Source of the DNA: Isoetes taiwanensis
Taxonomy: Eukaryota > Streptophyta > Lycopodiopsida > Isoetales > Isoetaceae
Length of the DNA: 64,000 bases
Direction: 5' to 3'
Assembly: GCA_021234155.1 (NCBI GenBank)
Contig: JAJEKV010000032.1
Coordinates: 10,300,099-10,364,098, forward strand
Positions within the stretch are counted from its first letter, which is position 1. The number at the start of each line of letters is the position of its first letter. The translations under genes and the position numbers were made by a program. Below are positions 34,552 to 47,089 of this stretch, piece after piece. The notes under the pieces were generated by a model, which worked only from the letters and a program-made list of their open reading frames with translations, ran no database searches and was not told the origin of the DNA.

Positions 34552-35514
34552 ATGGCTATGCCACCAATTAATATACAATCTACATCTGCAAAACAGACAG
34601 CAAAGCCAGTATTATAATACATACAGTATAATTATATGTTCAGTATATGTGAAAACCGAATAAGTTTTTCCATAAAGCTTTGATTGCCCCTGGAGGAATT
34701 GAACCCCCTTGTAATTGATAGGACAGACACACAAATTCATGCAGATTCTAGTTTAATGATTTTTACCTGTTTTAGAATCTGCATTGATGTTAACCTTCTC
34801 CTTCGTACCTGTTTTTAAAGAACAACGATTTAAAAACATAACCGAGCAATAAAAAAAAAACATAACCGAGCTTAAGAAGAAGCAAATGCAAAAGAAAGAA
34901 AAACATGCATGAGTTTACCTGTTTCCAGGCTTGTAAGCAGATCAGCATCCGCTGGTGATTCCAGAATACCAAAGACACAAAGAAAGAAGCGACCTAACAA
35001 ACGATTTTTCAGAAAGAAGCGACCTAACAAACGATTTTTCAGAGATATGTAAAGAAAAGTCCATCAAGAACCGAATAGAACCGAATGCAAATCGTGCAGA
35101 GAGTTTGGCGATGCAAGGAACCAGAAGATGAACGATGCAAGAAACAACAAAATATGCTGTACGGCGGGCCACGCTGTCGCATTTAAGCATGCCCACCTGG
35201 GAGTTTCTGATTGGGCAGATACGCGGCCACGCTCCGTTAGCCTGGAAAATAAAAAGTTACAAAAAATTGCTTTACTGCAACAGAGAGGCCACGCTGTTGC
35301 ATTGACGCGCAACACGTGGCGATTTGTGATTGGGCAGATACGTGTCCAGAAGAAAAAAAGTCGAGACCAAGGCGTGGCCATGGCGGCGACCTAGAATTGG
35401 CGGCCATGGCCGGTAGCGTTAGGCGGGGGCCGTCAGTTCGGCGCAGCAGGAGGATCCTGTATAAAATGGCTCACTCCGACGATCTCCTTCATTTCTCCAC
35501 CAGATTTGAAAAAC
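34552..35514. promoter_or_regulatory. Divergent intergenic region between IFT38 and the aminotransferase
   Basis: Less than 1 kb separates the two divergent start codons. It holds an exact 30-bp tandem duplication (34,981-35,040). It also holds a pair of direct repeats of about 60 bp (35,167-35,225 and 35,287-35,344) that share GGCCACGCTGT at one end and GATTGGGCAGATACG at the other. Each repeat thus carries an inverted CCAAT box (ATTGG), and the second also a CACGTG G-box (35,313-35,318). These are plausible promoter elements for one or both genes. Transcription start sites cannot be seen; an upstream non-coding exon of IFT38 may lie near 34,920-34,980. Confidence 0.5.
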
Positions 35515-36887
35515 ATGTGTTGCCATCAGAATCTCCTACACATCCCAGACAGCAATGGACATCAAGCATCATCTACTCCCCAGGTAAACCTTTCTTGCTT
35601 TTCCTCACTACCCATTTCAAAACAGGTTTTGTTCCCAATTTTTTTTAGCAATTTGGTTTGGTTTATTCTAATTGTTTTTACCTGGTTCCATTTTTTCTAG
35701 CTTTAAGTTAACTTGGCTTTTAATCTGTTTCTCAGATCTGCAAAAACCTTCAAAATGTCCCTTCCAGCATTTTTGGCCGGATCAATGGCCTTGCAGTTCA
35801 ACATGGAGCTGTAAATTTGGGACAGGGTTTTCCCAATTTTGATGGGCCTGATTCTGTCAAGGAAGCAGCTATGAAGGCCTTGCAGGATGCTGCAGGGAAA
35901 AATCAGTATGCACCCATTGATGGTCTGCTGGAGCTTCGGAAGGAAATTGCTACTACGTTCAAACGTGATACTGGATTAATCATAGATCCTATAACAGAAG
36001 TGACTGTAACCACTGGTTGCTCTGAAGCCATTTCTTCTTCAATCATGGGGCTGCTCAATCCTGGTGATGAAGCAATTGTTTTTGCACCATTTTTTGAAGT
36101 TTATCAGGCAATCTTGGCATTGAAAGGAGCCACCATGAAGACGGTAGTCTTACGCCCTCCAAATTTTGAGTTTTCTGAATCTGATCTGCGGAGCGCAATC
36201 AGTTCAAAAACAAGGGCCATTTTGCTTAACACACCACATAATCCTACTGGGAAGGTATTCAACAGAAGAGAATTAGAATTGATTGCAAAGGTCTGCATAG
36301 AGCATAATTTGCTGGTATTTTCTGATGAAGTGTACAATAAGTTGGTGTATGAGGGAGAGCACATTTCTATTGCTACATTACCTGGTATGTTCTGTAGAAC
36401 CATAACTATGAACTCCATTGGCAAGACTTTCTCCCTCACAGGATGGAAGATAGGTTGGGCAATTGCTCCTGCTAATATAACTCGCGCCATCAGAGTTGCG
36501 CATTGGACTCTAACCTTCTGTACTAACACTCCAATGCAATGGGGCGCTGTGCAAGCCCTGCAGGCGCCAGATTCATATTATGCAGACCTGGTAGAGCAAT
36601 TTAGAATTAGAAAAGATGTTTTGGTAAGTGGCCTTCGAAAAGCAGGTTTTACAGTGTATCAGCCCCAGGGTGGATATTTTGTCATGGCAGACCACACTTC
36701 CATTGAGCCAACTGATGGTTTAGAATTTTGCGAGGAACTTATCAAGAAGACTGGAGTGGCTGCCATTCCTTTGCATGGCTTTTATTCAGACCCTGTTGAT
36801 GGTGCTAACGTTATCAGATTTGCCTTTTGCAAGGATTTTAACACTCTCAACAAAGCAGTTGACAGGTTAAACAAAGGCTTTAACTAA
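35515..36887 (+). CDS. PLP-dependent class-I aminotransferase, kynurenine aminotransferase-like
   Basis: Two exons (35515-35583, 35736-36887) with a GT-AG intron encode 406 residues. Fold-type I hallmarks in the joined protein are: NLGQGFPNFDGP at the substrate entrance, HNPTG with Asn192, SDEVY with Asp220 and Tyr223, SIGKTFSLTGWKIGW with the Schiff-base Lys253, and VIRFAF with the carboxylate-binding Arg384. The sequence most resembles the plant branch typified by Arabidopsis At1g77670, related to kynurenine/glutamine/methionine aminotransferases, which move an amino group from an amino acid to a 2-oxo acid. The exact substrate is unknown. The start at 35,515 is the first in-frame ATG of exon 1. 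The N-terminus is short and shows no clear transit peptide, suggesting a cytosolic enzyme. The coding region is intron-poor compared with what I expect for this family. Confidence 0.88.
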
Positions 36888-38378
36888 TGGGGAATACTCA
36901 ATTCATTACTCTTTTGGCTGAAATGACAGCGTTATGAAAAAGTTGCCCATACTATATTGTAAATAAAATTGCTTGAGTTTTAAACAGGGTGATTTTTCGC
37001 CCATCTTTGCTAAGTCTTTTCCAGATCTGATGCAAATTTTTGCATAAGTTTCAAACAAAGAACAGAATTTGAAATTTCTAACATTCCTCGACAAAATTTA
37101 ATAGATATTTGTGGAGTTATTCCATTATGTGGCACAACATCGGTATGAATTGATGATAGAAATACCTGGTCTCCTATGGCTCCGTTATGTTACTTGGTTG
37201 CTGGGCTGAAAGCATCACGAGGTATATCCACTATTCTAAGTTTATAGTTGGATTGCCATTGAAATATATTGCAGCGGCCTTGAAACTTATGTGGTTAGAC
37301 CCGCTACTAATCTCCAACATTTGATAATGGTTCCTTGCTTAGTAGTAATTTCTGTCAGTTTGCAACAATGTAGAGTGTTCCTAAATATGCGAGAGTTCAC
37401 TCACGATTCTACCTTTCTTCTACATGATTTTTTTTCCCATCGAATTGCTACAATCTCTTTGTTTTTAAATATGCATTTAACAACTTTGCTGCTACAACGA
37501 GAGGGAAAAGTTTACTACCAATATTAGGAGAGGTTTGTGCTACGGACATGGATCTACGATGCCAATAAATGATATTAGGAAAATTAACATATTGTAGCAA
37601 GTAGTATATTAGGAAATGGAGAAATAGGAGGTGGTGGATATTAGGCCTATCTCTCTCAAGTCTTTGTTCAATTCATGTCATGTCAATTTAAGCAAAGCCC
37701 ACTAGGAGTAACTCTTTGAAGCCAAACGCTACAGCGGATAGACCATGCAGCATTTGCCATCCAAACCCCAGCTCGAAGATTCCATAGTTGTAGATATCAC
37801 AAACAATCACAAGATGTTCAAGCACTGTGACAATGCCTCAACAATTGTGAATAAGCAATGTTTACAAATTCGTTTCCTATTTATACATGCCACAATTCTC
37901 CCAACTACCCATATCTGCTTAGAGATAGCTGGAAAAAAAAAATCCTCTTAAGAACATTTTCCTTTACCGACTCACGTGGATTCAATATTCTTGACCGACT
38001 GGCATAGAACTTGAGCCCATGATTATCAGGCACGTGTTCTTGTGTTCTACTCCTAATTTAGGATATTTCACAACGCTGGTAGATGGCTCGAGATAGTTTC
38101 TTGCATAACAATTTATATATTGCATCCGCAGTAAGGTTCAACGTGTGCATGTGTAGCAACAAATATAGCTTGATGATACAAAATAATTATATGGGGATGT
38201 TCTCAAATCACTAGTTACCCCTAACTAATTACATTATTTACAAGAAATTGGCGCTGGCAGAGCCATCACCAATTTCTTGTGAGTCTAGTTGTAGTAGTGG
38301 TTGTGTGGCCCCTTGGGAGTCGAAACTAGGTTGTCTTATTGGCACGTTGCCCATGGTGCAGAGGGAGCATCACTTCTC
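36888..38378. other. Region without a recognisable gene
   Basis: The first 150 bp are probably the aminotransferase 3' untranslated region (AATAAA-like AAATAAAATT at 36,960). The remainder has only short frames and no recognised repeat. Confidence 0.5.
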
Positions 38379-39790
38379 CTACCTATTTTTTATTAGCCCG
38401 TCGACATTGTAATATGGTTTGTGTGGATCTGAAAGAAGTTCTATGATTGTGTTGTTGAATTCGCCGACAGTGATGTTTTTAGGGGATAGAATTCCTCTGC
38501 TTTTGCATGTTTCTAGGTCCTTGATGATTTGATTGTTGTATAGAAAATCGATTGCTTCTTGTGGGTTCGTAGTGGTCTTGAATAGTATCAGTGGCACATT
38601 GTCAAGTAGAGTTCTATCTCCGATGGCATCGACAAAAGATACGAGCTCGTGGTCTCTAGCATTTCTGACTGGTTCATTAAGCTCAAGGACTTCGAAATGG
38701 TTCCAGAAGTGCGATGATCTGATGAAAGCATTCATTGGTGCTGCCATGCTTGCCTTCTTGGTGATTGGCGCAACTTGTCTGAAGTCTCCTGCCGCTATAA
38801 ATAGCTTTCCTCCAAAGGGTGCATTCGTTCTCGTTATCTTTTGAAGCAGCACATCAACCACTTCTATGACTTCTCAGTTTGCCATGGGCAATTCATCCCA
38901 TATAATAGCAGTTGACTGGTTTACTAGGCATTCTCTCGGGGAGTGTGGATCGAGTAGTGAATGGAGGTTAATGTTGTTCTTGATGGCGGGAATTTGAAAT
39001 AAATAATGCGCAGTTCTACCACCTGGGTAGAGACATGAGGCAAGTCCAGTGGTAGCACATAGAAGCACAATGTTTTGCGATTCTCGTATCTAAGGCAAAG
39101 GGCTTTTAAGGTGTATGTTTTGCCGGCCCCTGCATACCATAGATGAAGATTGGATTAGGAGAATATCTACTGTCAATCAGAGATGTGATTATAGATGGCT
39201 AATTGGTTTTTGTTCATTGTTACGCACTTGCACCCCTAGTGATAACCAATACACCAAAAGAGCGGATCCTTCATGAGCCCCAACCTCTATGAGGCTTTAT
39301 CCCATACCCCACAGACCATATCAATTCCCCCTTCGTTGAGATACTTGTCCCCAAGCATGTGGAACAAACCAATCTTGCCATAAGGAATTGAACCTTGGCT
39401 CTGATACCAAATGTTACGCACTAGCACCCCTAGTGATAACCAACACACCAAAAGGGTGGATCCTTCATGAGCCTCAACCTCTACGAGGCTTTATTTCATA
39501 CCCCATGGAGCATATCATTCATGGTTTGGAGCATGTTGGAACTCTTGGCAAGGCATTCTTCGTAACCAAAAAATTTTGAAAGTTCATTTTCAACGTCTTT
39601 TGATGTGCTAGTTAATGCTGGGAGACCGAATGCGCAAGTAGTCGTTCTATGTTGAACTAAGAGATTGTTGATTACAAATAGTCCCTCGTTTGATGCAATG
39701 GACTCGTTTCTGTAATAATGATCGATGACATCAGCCGTTATTTCAGTTCAAAATGTCTCCCATAGTTCTAATACAGATCCGCCATCTAGT
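38379..39790 (-). pseudogene. PIF1-type DNA helicase fragment, probably from a Helitron
   Basis: Minus-strand pieces in order: ITADVIDHYYRNESIASNEG (about 39,730), QTMNKNQLAIYNHI (split by the TRIM at 39.5/39.2 kb), a degenerate Walker A region (PIFIYGMQGPAKHT, about 39,130), TTGLASCLYPGGRTAHYLFQIP (39,030), the Walker B-type IIWDELPMAN (38,880), KLFIAAGDFRQVAPI (38,800), and LNEPVRNA. This is helicase domain 1 and part of domain 2; the C-terminal part is absent. Stops and the insertion show it is dead. The PGGRTAH and GDFRQ boxes define the PIF1 family, and plant Helitrons carry such domains. No Rep/HUH domain was seen, so a chromosomal PIF1 relic is also possible. Confidence 0.8.
39218..39517 (-). 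mobile_element. Complete TRIM retrotransposon (300 bp)
   Basis: Two direct repeats of exactly 106 bp (39,218-39,323 and 39,412-39,517; about 11 differences) begin TGTTACGC and end ATATCA on the plus strand. In the minus orientation the inner edge of the right LTR is followed by a tRNA-Met primer-binding site (39,395-39,410). A polypurine tract, GAAGGGGGAAT (39,324-39,334), abuts the left LTR. A 5-bp target duplication TTCAT flanks it (39,213-39,217; 39,518-39,522). With no coding capacity this is a terminal-repeat retrotransposon in miniature. It sits inside the PIF1 helicase frame. Confidence 0.92.
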
Positions 39791-39799
39791 ACGAGTAGT

Positions 39800-40310
39800 G
39801 AAAAGAGGAAGCAGAGTTGCAACGGACTCTATTCTTAAAGTATAGGAGGGAGTTGTGTGGGAAGCACCCAACGTCAATCTCAACCCCAAAGTCCGCGTCA
39901 AAGAAGAGACCAAAAAGTCTAAAGCATGAAGACATCATGGCTCCGCGCGTGAGTTCTTCACGACATTATGGGCCCAAGGCCATTGTACTATATATATCAG
40001 AAGTTTAGACTAGAAGTTAGACAAGAGTTAGCACTTTCTTGTTCCATGTCTTTGCGTTCAACAAGACCCTAATTGTATTGCTTATCATATCAAGGGATTT
40101 TCATTTTGGCTTTTATGTTTCCCTTGCTTTTCTTTTTGTTCCTTGTATCTTATTTCTTCTGCAACTTATTTCTTCTGCAAAATTTCTATCAACAAACTTT
40201 GGTCTCGAACAACATCAAGGAAACCTATTTCTTTACTTGTAGTCTGTTTGAAATCTAGCAAGAGCTATCAAAGGTATCTTTGCTCCAAATGCTTTGTTTT
40301 GTGTATGTGT
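39800..40310 (+). repeat. LTR-like segment, probable solo or partial LTR
   Basis: Shares with the LTR at 3480-4018 (in opposite orientation) the block around GGGCCCAAGGCCATTGTAC and the (TA)n box, with similar downstream order (GTTAGCAC, then CT/T-rich sequence). The ends are not defined and no target duplication was found. The CACTA element begins just to its right. Confidence 0.5.
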
Positions 40311-40329
40311 TACACACTACAAGAGAATT

Positions 40330-40960
40330 GGCGTTTATTGTCAGTTTTTTTGTCATTTTGTAGACTACAGCAAATTCCACAGAACTGACAAAAATATGAC
40401 CATAAAAATGTCAAAAATTGGTGACGATACATCGTCAGTTTTTTGTCTTTTTTTTTGGCAAATTTTTGACACCCTTTATGTCATCTTTGTAGCATTTTTT
40501 TGGCACTCTTTTGGGCAATCCTTTGACACCTATATTGTCATATTTTAGGTTGTTTTTCGGCAATTTATTGTCATCTACAGTGTCATATTTTGATTCTTTT
40601 TTGTCACTTTTTTGGCAAATCTTTGGCACCTATTGTGTCATATTTCAAATCATTTTTTGTCACCTTTTTGGCAATTTTTTGGCACCTACTTTGTCACATT
40701 TTAAGTTGACTTGGCACTTTTTTGTCACCTATTTTAACATATTTTAGGCCATGTTTGTCATTTTTTTGGCAATTTTTTGACACCTATATGGTCATATTCT
40801 AAATTATTTTTGGCATATTTTTTGTCATCTATCAATATATTTGGGTAATTCTTTGTCACTTTTTCTAGCAATTCTTAGTCATATTTTTGTCATATTTTAA
40901 ATCATCCTTTTGATACATTATTGTCGTCTGCTTGGCACATGTTGTGTCATTTTCTATTTA
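40330..40960. repeat. Left subterminal GTCA array of the CACTA element
   Basis: More than twenty variants of TTTTTTGTCA and TTTTTTGGCAC at irregular spacings of about 20-35 bp. In En/Spm such subterminal motifs bind the TnpA-type accessory transposase. Motif orientation is mainly the same as in the right array. Confidence 0.75.
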
Positions 40961-41179
40961 TTTTGACTTTTTTTAGAAATTTAATTTATGTGATAACATA
41001 GAAACAATTTCTATTCATCATGTTTAGTTCACAATGTCTGAAAAGAACACTATCACATGAATCACTTACGGAGAAGTTTATGACAAACATCGCTCCATGC
41101 TAAGTTCCAGTGCTACAGCAACATGCTGCAATAATTTAACAACTTTTCGCAATGATTCACAATCCTCATTAACCTAAGC

Positions 41180-43250
41180 AGAAGGAAGTCTAATAGCATT
41201 GTGGTTTTCTTCTTCAGGAGCTTCCTCAGCTATCATGCCCTGAGGCTTTTCAAGTGCTGTAAAGGCCACAGAAAGTAAGCTCACTACAATAAAAAGTAAA
41301 TTTAAAGATGTTAAGACTCACGGTTTAAGGACTTCAAAGCCCACACAAAAAGGACATTAAAAATTACTGCAAAGCCAAGCATTGCTCCAATGCTTATCCA
41401 GTACCAATATGCATGAGGGTATATCCCACGAGATTTTAACACAGTTACACCAATTGTATCCGATGACCCATTTTGCACCTGCAAAATAAACATATACCTT
41501 ACATGTGATATACAGGAATCTTTCTCTTCAGAATCATAACTATGCACCTTATTCCACTGAGGAGCCAAGAATTCATTGACGGCAATAGCAGTTTGCCCAT
41601 ACATTAGTGGTGATAACCAATAACCCGACATCCACCAAGGTCTAATGCTATCTGTTCCAATGAACTGTGTGTATAAGAAAAATGGCAAATTTGTTCCTTA
41701 CATGCAACAATTACTACTCGTATAGCTTACCTCTGGCCACAATAAATCCACCCAAAACAAACACGGTCAGCAATGCAAAAGAGCTAAATGTATTTGCAAC
41801 TACCATAGTTCGGCCCAAGGAAGCAATAGTACGAAAAAGTCCCATAGCTGCTAGATGTGTGCAGATAAGCAGAAAAAACTGTCAGAAGAACCTAAAGGAG
41901 AAAAGGATATAATTAGGGTAATGAATAATAGATTTAATCATAGAGTCGCTTACCTCTCAGCTTCAAGTACATAACCTATGATATAATATGTCAAAATAAC
42001 CCAGATTGATGATTCTGAAATGGAGAATGGTATCTTCATAAGCAAGGTTGGAATTGAAAAAGCCCATGCAGGATAAAACAAGAAATCTCTTTGCTTATAG
42101 AAAATTGGGAGCCTGCTGACTGTAAATGACAATTCTGCCATCCCATTAAACATGACAATAATCAAACCATAGAAGAGGGAACCCATTAACACATTTCCAT
42201 CGGCTACTGTGATATGGCGTTGAGTGTGGAGAAACATTGCCATGGCAATGGTAGACATGACTGATATCTGAAAAGCCATGGAGGACTGATAAGGAAAACT
42301 TGCATATTTAACAGATCATATTACCTGGGCAGTCTTAAAGATGTATATGAAAGCATTTCGCTTCATGAGTATCCATCCTCTTGCTAAGTATGCTTTCAAA
42401 ATGTTCCAGCTACTCAATGCATAATTATTGGTAACCAATGCTGCGGGGTGGCTTTCGGATTTATCAAAAGGAACTGCTAACTCAGCCGCAATACTCTTTC
42501 CCACTGTGACTGTGAAATACTCGTAGACTTTATCTTTGTCTGCCCAGTATTGTTGTTGATCCTTTCTGGATGTAATCTGTCAAAAGCGTATTCTGCAAAT
42601 TCTTCTTCAGATAAATCAATGTCCGTAAACTTTGTGCCACTCAACTGCAAACAAAAACAGCCAAAAGGTAAATAGAATTTCAGTGGAAGCTACGACTTTG
42701 TTAGATGTAAAATCCCTTAATTTTCTACAGAAAAACAATAGATGCCTAAATATAATAGATGCAGCCAATGTAGCATTTCCGTTCGAAAATTTCATACAGA
42801 AAATGGCAAACTCTAATCCTACCCTTGCTTGAACGTCTCTTCCATGGTTTGTCTCTCATGAGTCCCTTTTACATCCACCAAATTTAAGTGGTGATGCTAG
42901 AGTACTTACAGCAGCCATATACCTTCTCTGGCATCTTGGAATATCAGAGGGAGCTCCACGACCTGCAAAGCAAGGCCAAACAGGCACAACAGTTGTATTG
43001 TTAGCACCCACAAGCAGAGAGAATTTCAAGAAGTAGCCCTTCACCAGTGCAAAAGAGATCTGCCGATTTATGAAGCAGCACAAAATGCAATAACTCTGTA
43101 GACCATATTTGAAACAGATGTAGGCCATGTTTAACCAATGTATGAGATTAACAGCTGAGGTAATGTGCTGGCAAAAATACCTATGGTCCGCAACCGAACC
43201 GCCATGGCTTGGGCAACATACTGCGGCATCTGCCATGCAGCGACCTCGAG
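41180..43250 (-). pseudogene. Captured segment of a PDR/ABCG full-size transporter gene
   Basis: Exons at about 42,540-42,325, 42,267-41,954, 41,880-41,731, 41,664-41,551, 41,478 to about 41,323 and about 41,265-41,185 are separated by GT-AG introns. They join to read the middle of a pleiotropic-drug-resistance ABC transporter: TSRKDQQQYWAD, AVPFDKSESHPAAL, LMKRNAFIYIFK, FNGMAELSFTVSRLPIFYKQ, LGRTMVVANTFSSFALLTVF, SIRPWWMSGYWLSPLMYGQ and LKSLNPLEKPQGMIAEE. These are transmembrane domain 1 and the linker. Both nucleotide-binding domains and the second membrane domain are missing, and the frame ends in TAG after RLPSA. A frameshift lies near 42,575. Two unrelated short exons (43,236-42,900) precede it. 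Retained introns point to DNA-level capture. Confidence 0.85.
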
Positions 43251-46200
43251 GGCCTCCTAGGAACCCTAACGGCGAAGAGGAGAAGCCCTAAAAATTTGGA
43301 GGGAAATTGAATTTTGTTTTTTTTTAGACGGATGTTGATAACAGGAATTTTAACAGGAAATTTTCCTCATTTATCTAAACTATAGTGGGAATTTCTAGAT
43401 TTACACGGTAGGTTACAAGGGTTCCTTGAAATTTCTTCAACCAAAGTGTTGTTGGCCCTTAAAATGTGAAAAATATTTGTTTTTGTTTATTTCTTCTTTT
43501 GTGAGATGCAGCAACTAATGTCACATGAAGAATGCAAAGAGACAAACAACTCCAACATGGTGTGTTGCTAATTGGGACGTCGATGTCCTGGTTTCTTCTT
43601 CGTCCGGTGGTATATCCACAAGGACTCCTTATCAAATCATTGGGCTTTTCATAGAATATGTGATAGGGTTTACTTCCTCTGTTTTTTTTTTCCTTTCCTT
43701 TTTGCAAACATGGCCATAGTTGCATGACATACCAATAAAGGGCACAACAATTGAAGCAGGGACATTTCTATGGGAGGTTGCATTGGCCATTACAAGCAAA
43801 AAAAAGTTGTATTAACCATCTAAAACTATCTCCGTGGATGTTGACAATTTTATCTTGTCTTCTCTATCAGTTTTAAAGATCTAGGATGTTATTTTTGTTG
43901 TCATGTTGATACTAAATTGCATTTCCAGCCAAAGTTGAGTGACATAAGTAGATGTGAAAGGACATGTACAGGGGCAAACGAAACTATAAGGTTTTAGAAA
44001 GCAACTAGGTCTACCAACTCATGGATTATTGTCTAGTATTGATACAGTCATTGCATGGCGAAATAATTCAGATAAAAGTTTCGCATACCCCACAAACGAG
44101 GAACTTTACGTACGGTGTAGATTAAGGAATAAGGGGTGAATATGGCTATCTAACAGCTCTCGCTGCCCTACGTCACCCCCCGTGTGAATATGCACCCAAA
44201 CCTAAGGGGGTTTAAGGGGGATTTTAATTTAAATGTGTTGGACCCAATGGTTGTATTAATTAATGTCAATGGTAGTTATGTCTTGGTTGCTAATGTCAAT
44301 GATTGTTATGTGTTAGTTGTTATGTGTTGGGGGATTTAATTTTTATATGTTGGATGTTAATGGTTTGCGTTGCAAAAAAAATTTTTTGGCCCCTTCGGGG
44401 CCTTAGGACGCCCCTCCCCCGGGTGTGACAAAAATTTTAGAATTCAAACCAGAAAAAAACTAAAATTCATTTGAGGCTTTCATCACCTGTAGCTTTTGAA
44501 TTTCATCACAATAAAACAAATAGAACATAAGTAAAAGTTACCATAAAGATAGAGCAGATTGATCCCATTATTCTGAAAGTCATAAAGTTTGCAACACCCA
44601 TACACAAACATTTTTCAACTGGAATTTAACAGCAGCCTTTAGCCTCCATGGATTCTTGTGGTGAGAAACCAAAGTGGGAAACTTTTCTGCTTGTTAGCAC
44701 AAGGATCTAGAAGCCTTGCAATTTGCTTAATAACTACCTCAAAATCTAAAAATGCATGGTAATTTTTTGCAAGCTTCATTCGGAATGAGCCATAAAACAA
44801 TATCCAATAGCGCAATCCCGGCCAAACCGGGCTGAAAAATTGCTGTTTTAGTATAGATAACTTAACTAAACATATCCATATCATACACTATCAAAAAAAT
44901 CTCGGAGAGAGCTTTCCAACGCAATAAAAATCATCTCAAACCTGGCCTACCAAACCCGGCCGAAAATTTGCTGTTTTAATACAGATAACTTAACCAAACA
45001 TACCCATATCATACACTATCAAAAAGATCTCGGAGAGAGCTTTCCAACGCAATAAAAATCATCTCAAACAGAGCTCTGGATCAAAAGTTACGATAAGAAA
45101 TGTGTTGCCGACGGGGAAACTGCACTACATGCGCCCTTCAAGCCCTTCATGTGCCCATTATGCACCACACACACAAAAAGAGGGCTTTTGTTGTGAGCCA
45201 TTGGTTGTTGACCATTATGCACCACACGCACAAAAAAAGGGCTTTTGTTGTGAGCCATTGGTTGTTGACCATTGAAAAAAAAAAGGCTAAAATCAATGGC
45301 TCAGAAATGGTGCACTCTAGATGTATGCATTAGTACATCGATTTGAATACATCACGAAATCATAGGAAAACCTTAGTGAAAAGCGTACAAAAACACAAAG
45401 AAAACCCCCTGTTATTATGCTACATATTTGTTCTAGGTGTGAATTTCTTAATCCATCTATTGTTGATAAGTTCTATAGTTGTTACTGCCCTTTATCTTTG
45501 TCAAATGTTATGTTTAGTTTTTAACATGCATTTTTTGCATCTCTTTTTTCCATACGTCATTTTTGAGCAAGAAAGGAGAATGCACCATGTCCCTAGAGTA
45601 ATCCCAACCACCCAGTGTCGAGGACACAAGCGAGCGCACATGCATTGCATACTTTTCTTAAAGTAAGAAATCAAATATACAAATAAAATATTTATTCACA
45701 GTCTTGATCATAATTACAATGAAGTAAATACATGACTGGCCAAAATTGAACATCATAAATTGAGCAGTCCGGGCTACTCTGATTCCTAGTCTAAGAAATT
45801 TCCTTCGTGTTATATTGAGGATGCTCGCATAATGCTTACACTACATGGCAAAGTAGCTTGAAATCACATTGTCAATTCTACAACTAAATTAACTATGCAT
45901 GCTATATCTATAGCCAGATAACATTTATTCAATTCCCAGATCCAAAGCACACAATTTCGAGATCCAGATCCCTGGACTTTTGTATCAAAGTAGAGATCAT
46001 AAGAAGAAAAAAGTCTTACTCACATTGCCCGCAATCCAATGATATATTCCTGCAGCCAAAATCCTATTCTCCTAGAACACTGCTTTATAGAAACAGAAGT
46101 ATCTATTTCTGCAGTCACTGTGCTCCAGGCGTGATCAAGCAAAACCTTTCCTCAATACACAGCAACGGAAAAGCCATACTTTCTAGCATCATTCCAGAAG

Positions 46201-46470
46201 CCAGGGCGGAGGAAAGCACAAAAGGAAAGTTGGTAGACCTAGTTGCTTTCTCAAAAGGAAAGGGCAAAGGAAAGCACAAAAGGATACTGGCTATAGTGCT
46301 TCACTTCGTAAAGCATTCACAAAAGATGGTGACCTAGAAGTCTCGTGCTGCATTCTAGCACACTCTTCCATGTGCAATTGAGAATTGTCTTACAAGTAAC
46401 ATTTATGCCATTATATATCGACTTGGAAAGTTTTCAAGGTGACACAAAACAATTTTTAATGGTATATTTT
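43251..46470. other. CACTA interior without a recognisable gene
   Basis: Contains a tandem duplication of about 128 bp (44,815-45,070; both units include CTCGGAGAGAGCTTTCCAAC). It also has a duplication of about 60 bp (45,155-45,275; GTGAGCCATTGGTTGTTGACC). No protein family was recognised in the remaining short frames. Confidence 0.5.
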
Positions 46471-46479
46471 CAATTATGA

Positions 46480-46840
46480 CCAAGTTTGTACGTAGATGGG
46501 TATCAATGAAAGAGATTAGCTTAGACGATATTTCAACAATGGAGGTTGAGATAGTTGAACTACTGTACATGATGGAGCGAGAGCTCTCTACAAGTTTTTT
46601 TGACCTTCAAGTATAATTGATTCATCTACCATAAGAGATTCGGCTTGTTGGACCAGCTCCAAGTTGGTGGATGTTCTTTTTAGAACGATACATGAAAGTT
46701 TTGAAAGGTTACGTCCGGCAAATGGTTAGGCCTGAGGGGTCTATGGCCGAGGGCCATTTGCTTCATAAAACATTGTTCTTTCTAAATGAAGCCACAGTTT
46801 CAATACAAAGAGATGATCCAAAGATTTGGAATGGCAGAAA
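46480..46840 (+). pseudogene. CACTA transposase (TnpD-like) remnant
   Basis: One frame, with a few stops, reads RRWVSMKEISLDDISTMEVE, then LVGPAPSWWMFFLERYMKVL and KGYVRQMVRPEGSMAEGHLL. The ERYM..LKGYV.....PEGS.AEGY pattern is the conserved C-terminal (DUF4218-type) segment of plant CACTA TnpD transposases. The catalytic part is not recognisable, so the element is non-autonomous today. Confidence 0.85.
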
Positions 46841-47089
46841 TTAGACCATGAGGTCACATCCTTCGGGTTTCTACCAGATTGATTCAACACAGGTTCTTGG
46901 AGAGATGATGAATCATTTGTTTACCCTAAACAAGTTGAACAGGTTTTCTTTTTTGAAAACCCTATTAACCCAACATGGTGAATTGTAGTCCATCTTGTAC
47001 TCAGGCGCAGACATCTGATTGATACTACTATGTTAGAGCCTAGCAATGATGATCAAGAAGATGATTGATAATATCTTGGCTTCAAATAT

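Noticed and set aside
41180-43250. Functional ABC transporter gene
   Set aside because: Both nucleotide-binding domains and the second membrane domain are absent, a frameshift is present, and the fragment is enclosed by CACTA termini.
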